DNA of 64,000 bases from Rotaria socialis (taxonomy: Eukaryota > Rotifera > Eurotatoria > Philodinida > Philodinidae). The DNA is taken from positions 1-64,000 of the forward strand of contig CAJNYU010000397.1 of the NCBI GenBank assembly GCA_905331475.1, given 5' to 3'. Shown piece after piece: positions 59,577-64,000 of this stretch (positions are counted from its first letter, which is position 1; each line of letters opens with the position of its first letter). Below the pieces are notes generated by a model. The model did no database searches. It was not told where the DNA came from and saw nothing but the letters and a program-made list of their open reading frames with translations. The position numbers and the translations under genes were made by a program.

Positions 59577-62500
59577 ATGACAGTCAATAGTACACGCTCT
59601 TTAAGAAAACATGTTCAACGTTCATTAGGTAATGATTTTGTTGAACCACCTTCGATTATGTCAACTATGGTAAATGATGAAGTCGATGACGATGATGATG
59701 ATGATGGAACTGAAGATTTTCAACCACGAGCTGCATCATCTAAAGGACGACCACGTGGTGGAGGTGCAAAACAATCACGAACAGGACGAAAACCAAATTC
59801 AATTATAAATCAAGTTGATGATGAATCCATGGAAACAAGTTCAATTACAAAGACAACAACAAGTAATACAACATATGCGGATCAACAATCCGAAGAAAAA
59901 GGATATTTTCATCATTTATTGGCCGGTAAAACTAATATACAAGTATTAGTCGATCAATGGATTGATTCTTATCAAGCTAATCGTGATGAAGCATTAATTG
60001 AATTGATGCAATTCTTTTTGGACTCTAGTGGTTGTAAAGGAAAATTAACACAAGCTATGTATTTAAAAATGGAGCATGTTGATATGTTACGATCAATGAC
60101 TGAACATTTTGATGAGGTAAATTTCGGTTTTCTTTTTTCATCAACTGTTTGCAAATTTATGTTTTCGGTTGAATGATGAATTTCTCTAAAAGCAATTTGA
60201 TTTCTACTAGAAGTTAATTAGTTAAGCCGAAAGTAAATTGAGTACAAACAAGAATTTTAGTTTTCATCATTTCGCTAAGTATTGCTAACATCGAACAGCT
60301 TAGAGCTCTTTGTATTTACAACTAGTTTGGCTATTTATAGTAATTTGCCGATCGACAAATATGAAGTTTATAGATTTAAACTATTGAATACGTGACTGTT
60401 AATTTTTTTCTAATTTATGAAACAAATACTACATGAAAAATTTCTAAGAAATTGAAAAACAACGTTCTGGTCTTTATCATGTCGTCTTCTTCTTTTAGGA
60501 TACATCTGAATATCCAATAGTAATGTCTGGTTTACAATATAAAAAATTTCGTTTATCATTCAGTGAATTCGTTGTTCTATTAATTAAACAATCATCGTAT
60601 TCAGTCATCTATGATCAATATATGATCGATAATCTTGTAACATTATTAACTGCTCTATCGGATTCGCCTGTTCGCGCTTTTCGTCATACTGGAACTTTAG
60701 CTGGTAAAATTAATTGTTCTTTTTTTGTATTTAGATTAAATCAAAACGTTTTCTTTTTTAGTTTTAAAAGTTATGACAGCACTTGTTGATATTGCATTAA
60801 CAATAAGTATACAAAGAGATCAATGTCAACGACAATATGACGCTGAACGACAAAAAACAAGTGCAAAACGCGCTGCTGATCGACTTGATACATTAACAAC
60901 TAAACGAAAAGAGGTTCCATTGAATAATTTATTAAGTTTGCAGTTATTATTTCTATGTCATTTATAGCTTGAGGAAAATGAAAATGAAATCAAGAGTTTT
61001 ATGAATTTTATATTTAAAGGTGTTTTTATTCATCGTTATCGGTATGATTGTATAGATTTTTACGTGCTGATCATATTATCTTACTGTTTTTTTTACTAGA
61101 GATGTTGTACCTGATATTCGATGTTTATGTATGAGTGAACTTGGTGAATGGATGAAGAGTTATCCGATGGTTTTTCTCGACGATATTTATCTTAAATATA
61201 TCGGTTGGACTTTATATGATAAAGTAATAAAAACAAATCAATAAAATACTCTGGAAAATTTCGTATTTTCATTTTTAGGTTGGAGATTGTCGTCTACGTT
61301 GTTTGCTTGCATTAATACCATTATTTCAAACAACAGATTTTGTTGGTAAACTTGAATTATTTACAAATCGATTCAAAGTAGAAAACAAAGAAACAATTTA
61401 AAATCTTTTTTTGAAAATTATTTTCATAGGATCGTATTGTACAAATGACAGTTGATTGTGAATATGAAGTAGCTGTACAAGCAGTCAAACTTTTAACAGC
61501 TGTATTGAAGTAAAATTATTAATAATAAAGTAAAAAAGAAGAGAAAACGGTCAATATGTTTTTTTTAATAGATTTAGTGAACGAATCCTTGAAGATAAAG
61601 ATTGTGAAAATATTTATGAACTTGTTTATCATTCACATCGACAAATCTCGCAAGCAGCTGGAGAATTTCTTAATCAAAAATTATTTCATAAAGCTGAACA
61701 ACCATCGAATTCATCAAAACGACGTAGTCAAAATACTGCTTTTATGTATTTACTTGTACAATTCTTTATTGAAAGTGAAGTAAGTTTCGTAATAAATAAT
61801 TTAAAAGCAAAAACTTAAAAGACATCATAGCAAATTTATCAAAAAAATATTTTTCATTTGTTTAGCTTCACGAGCATGCAACTTACTTAGTTGATTCAAT
61901 GTGGGATCAACATTTAATGATGAAAGATTGGGAATGTATGACAGATATATTACTGGAAGCACCCGATCAAGAAGAAGATCGTCCGTATTAAAAATATAAA
62001 AAGATTTATTTAGAAAATTTTTTTTGTTTGTTTTTAGAACTTGACGATCAACATGAAAATGCACTTATTGAAATTATGGTTTGTTGTGTACGTCAAGCTG
62101 CAACAGGCGAATATCCAATAGGTCGTGGACAACCAAATCGAAAAGTATGTTTAAAAACAAAGTTTCATCTTTTATTTATGAATTTCTTTTTTTTTCTATA
62201 TTTTAAGTTAACTATGAAAGAACAAAAACAAAAAGAAGATGATAAAAAAGTGTTAACTGATCATTTTATTAGTACTTTACCACGATTACTCAATAAAGTA
62301 AAGATATATTTTGATGTAAATTTCCAATAATATTTGAAAAACAACAATTCTAGTATGTTGCTGATGCCGATAAATTACTAAACTTATTACAAATTCCATT
62401 GTATTTTAATTACGAAGTTTATACAACAACACGACGAGAACGCGATCTTGATGTTTATCTAAATGCATTGAGTGACATTGTACAACGACATACAACAGCT

Positions 62501-64000
62501 GAAGTCAGCTGAATAATTTTCTCTTTTTCTCTTTTCATAGTTTTTCTGTTTTTACTATGCTAGATTTTTGATGCTGTCTCAAAATGTTTTGAATGCATAT
62601 GTGATGTTAGTTTCACATTATCAAATAGAGCTATTGCATATCGAGGAAATATTATTGATAAAATCCTAGCAAATTTTAATGCAGCTATGGGTATTTTTGA
62701 AGAAATGGTAAGAAAATAGTTTAATTTTTACAATGGAATCATTTGTTGAATTTTAGGATGAAGCAGATGAAGATGATTTATATCCATTGTTACTTAATTT
62801 ACGAAAAATAGATGCATTTCATCAGTAAGATTTATCATTTTATTGTATCTATATAATTGCTGTTGTTATTTTTGTTTTCATAAAGATGTTATGACCTAGG
62901 AAATGTTGACTTATGGGATAAAATACATTTGCTGTTTAAAGCAACGGTTGATAATGAAGATATGTCACCAGAGGTTATTTTCTTTTAATGAATATGGTCT
63001 GAGTTTTGTTGTTGAACAATTTTTATTTCTAGATTGCTGATAAATGTTTTGGTATTGCTAATCGTAGCATACTTTGGGGATTATATCAGTTAGATATACA
63101 ATTCGATAAGGTATGTATTGCTAACTTTTATTTTTCGAATAGTAACGAAGTGAACTTTTGTATTGCAACAAATGTTGGTCAAAATTGGAATGCTTTTTTT
63201 GGCATATAACTCGTCAGATATCTAGAAAAACAAAAATTGAAAGCTTATCGAGGTGTCATTGAAAGGATACTAAAAGGAATAGGAAATAGTTTATCCGTAA
63301 GATGTTTACAGGTAATTTTATCGTGAGTGTGGTAAACACCTAATTGAACTTTTAATTAACGGATGTTTTGCTCTATTTCGAGTACGCAAGACTAATTATT
63401 TTAAAAGTGCGTGAAAGTTGTCTTTGGTATCAACGAATGATGCCTAGATAATGATGAAAAAAAGCCATAGTATACCATGAAAAAATTTCAAGGAAATTTT
63501 TGATGGTGACATTGACAATATATTACGAACTGTCTAATTTGTCATTTTAAATTAGTATATCTAATGTATTTTTAATATGTATGTATTATTTAGGATTTAT
63601 TGAAAAAACTTGTTAAACGAAGTCGTAAATTATGTACATTATGTCAAAAATTAATGTTACATACGAATACTCAAATATGTCATTATGCATATTCAACATT
63701 ATGTGACTTATTGATTAGTTTGAGTCCTCATTTAGTTGATAAAAATCCGGATTATCAATCGCTTACCATTGAAATTAATGAAAATCTTATTCAATCATTA
63801 TTAACATTTTTAAATACGTATATCTTTTTTGCAGAAGAGCCTAAAAGTATGGTTGTTTTTATTTTTATGCAATTTCAATTCTTTTTTTTTTCTTCTTCTC
63901 TAGATCAAGATGAACAAGCTAAAATTGAAACTCTTCATAAAAGACGTAATCTTCTTGCTGCCTACTGTAAATTAATTGTACATAATGTGTTACCAATTCA
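59577..64000 (+). CDS. STAG: Cohesin subunit SA/STAG (Scc3), 3' end beyond window
   Basis: Eighteen exons are visible: 59577-60116, 60499-60703, 60762-60913, 60968-61041, 61100-61223, 61279-61377, 61430-61509, 61572-61779, 61866-61980, 62038-62144, 62208-62297, 62354-62503, 62564-62707, 62757-62824, 62886-62973, 63033-63110, 63594-63846 and 63904 onward. An acidic N-terminus has an AT-hook-like basic patch ([18 protein letters not shown]). The STAG domain follows ([40 protein letters not shown]), then the conserved block [20 protein letters not shown]...[14 protein letters not shown] and HEAT repeats. The last visible residues, [18 protein letters not shown], match the middle of vertebrate STAG. 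SA/STAG clamps the SMC1-SMC3-RAD21 ring on DNA and binds CTCF in animals. The start at 59577 is preferred to 59544 because an acceptor-like TTTTAG precedes it, suggesting a 5' UTR intron. Confidence 0.94.

Noticed and set aside
1-64000. CRISPR arrays, rRNA, tRNA or bacterial operons
   Set aside because: No regularly spaced repeats, no rRNA-like blocks and no tRNA cloverleaf signals were seen; all genes are intron-bearing or eukaryotic in type.

Overview
The window is AT-rich, densely packed eukaryotic nuclear DNA. It has many short introns (about 45-75 nt) broken by a few longer ones, and clear metazoan orthologues (TRRAP, RRS1, MCTS1, stonin, cyclic-nucleotide-gated channel, cohesin SA/STAG). 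It also carries a plant-type DYW pentatricopeptide-repeat gene. That mix, with small hAT-like foldback elements and copies patchworked by apparent gene conversion, fits a bdelloid rotifer (Adineta/Rotaria/Philodina type). The lineage is inferred from gene content, not from a database match. Exon models below were spliced by eye. For the multi-exon genes reading-frame phase was checked across every junction, and for most the exon lengths sum to an open frame.

Layout. 1-896 (+): 3' end of a DYW-type PPR protein. 1608-3025 (+): a KAR5/Brambleberry/GEX1-like nuclear-fusion protein. 4625-5304 (-): unrecognised three-exon gene. 5652-6206 (+): MCTS1. 6340-25070 (+): TRRAP/Tra1 in 27 exons (3,965 codons plus stop), with a four-helix membrane-protein gene nested antisense in its intron 17 (15983-16729). 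25315-26996 (+): RRS1. 26997-31772: a long stretch with no convincing gene. 31773-32199 (+): small Gln-rich hypothetical. 34104-38420 (+): CNG channel in 13 exons. 39326-39772 (+): one-C2-domain protein.

40.3-53.8 kb is an accessory-looking cluster of secreted, almost all-helical proteins. Two diverged paralogues of a long-helix family (691 and 738 aa; 40337-42828 minus and 51159-53771 plus) share exon structure and point outward. Between them lies a tandem duplication of about 3 kb. Its first unit carries an intact secreted coiled-coil gene (44947-46878). Its second carries a broken copy (49224-51067) with a frameshift, a stop and a 344-bp foldback transposon. Identity between the two units is patchy with sharp edges, as expected from gene conversion. 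This cluster is the best candidate here for an undescribed system; its function is unknown.

55060-59292 (+): stonin-like endocytic adaptor in 7 exons. 59577 to the window end (+): cohesin subunit SA/STAG, cut off at its 3' side. Five small non-autonomous transposon-like elements were located, four with 8-bp target-site duplications of hAT type.
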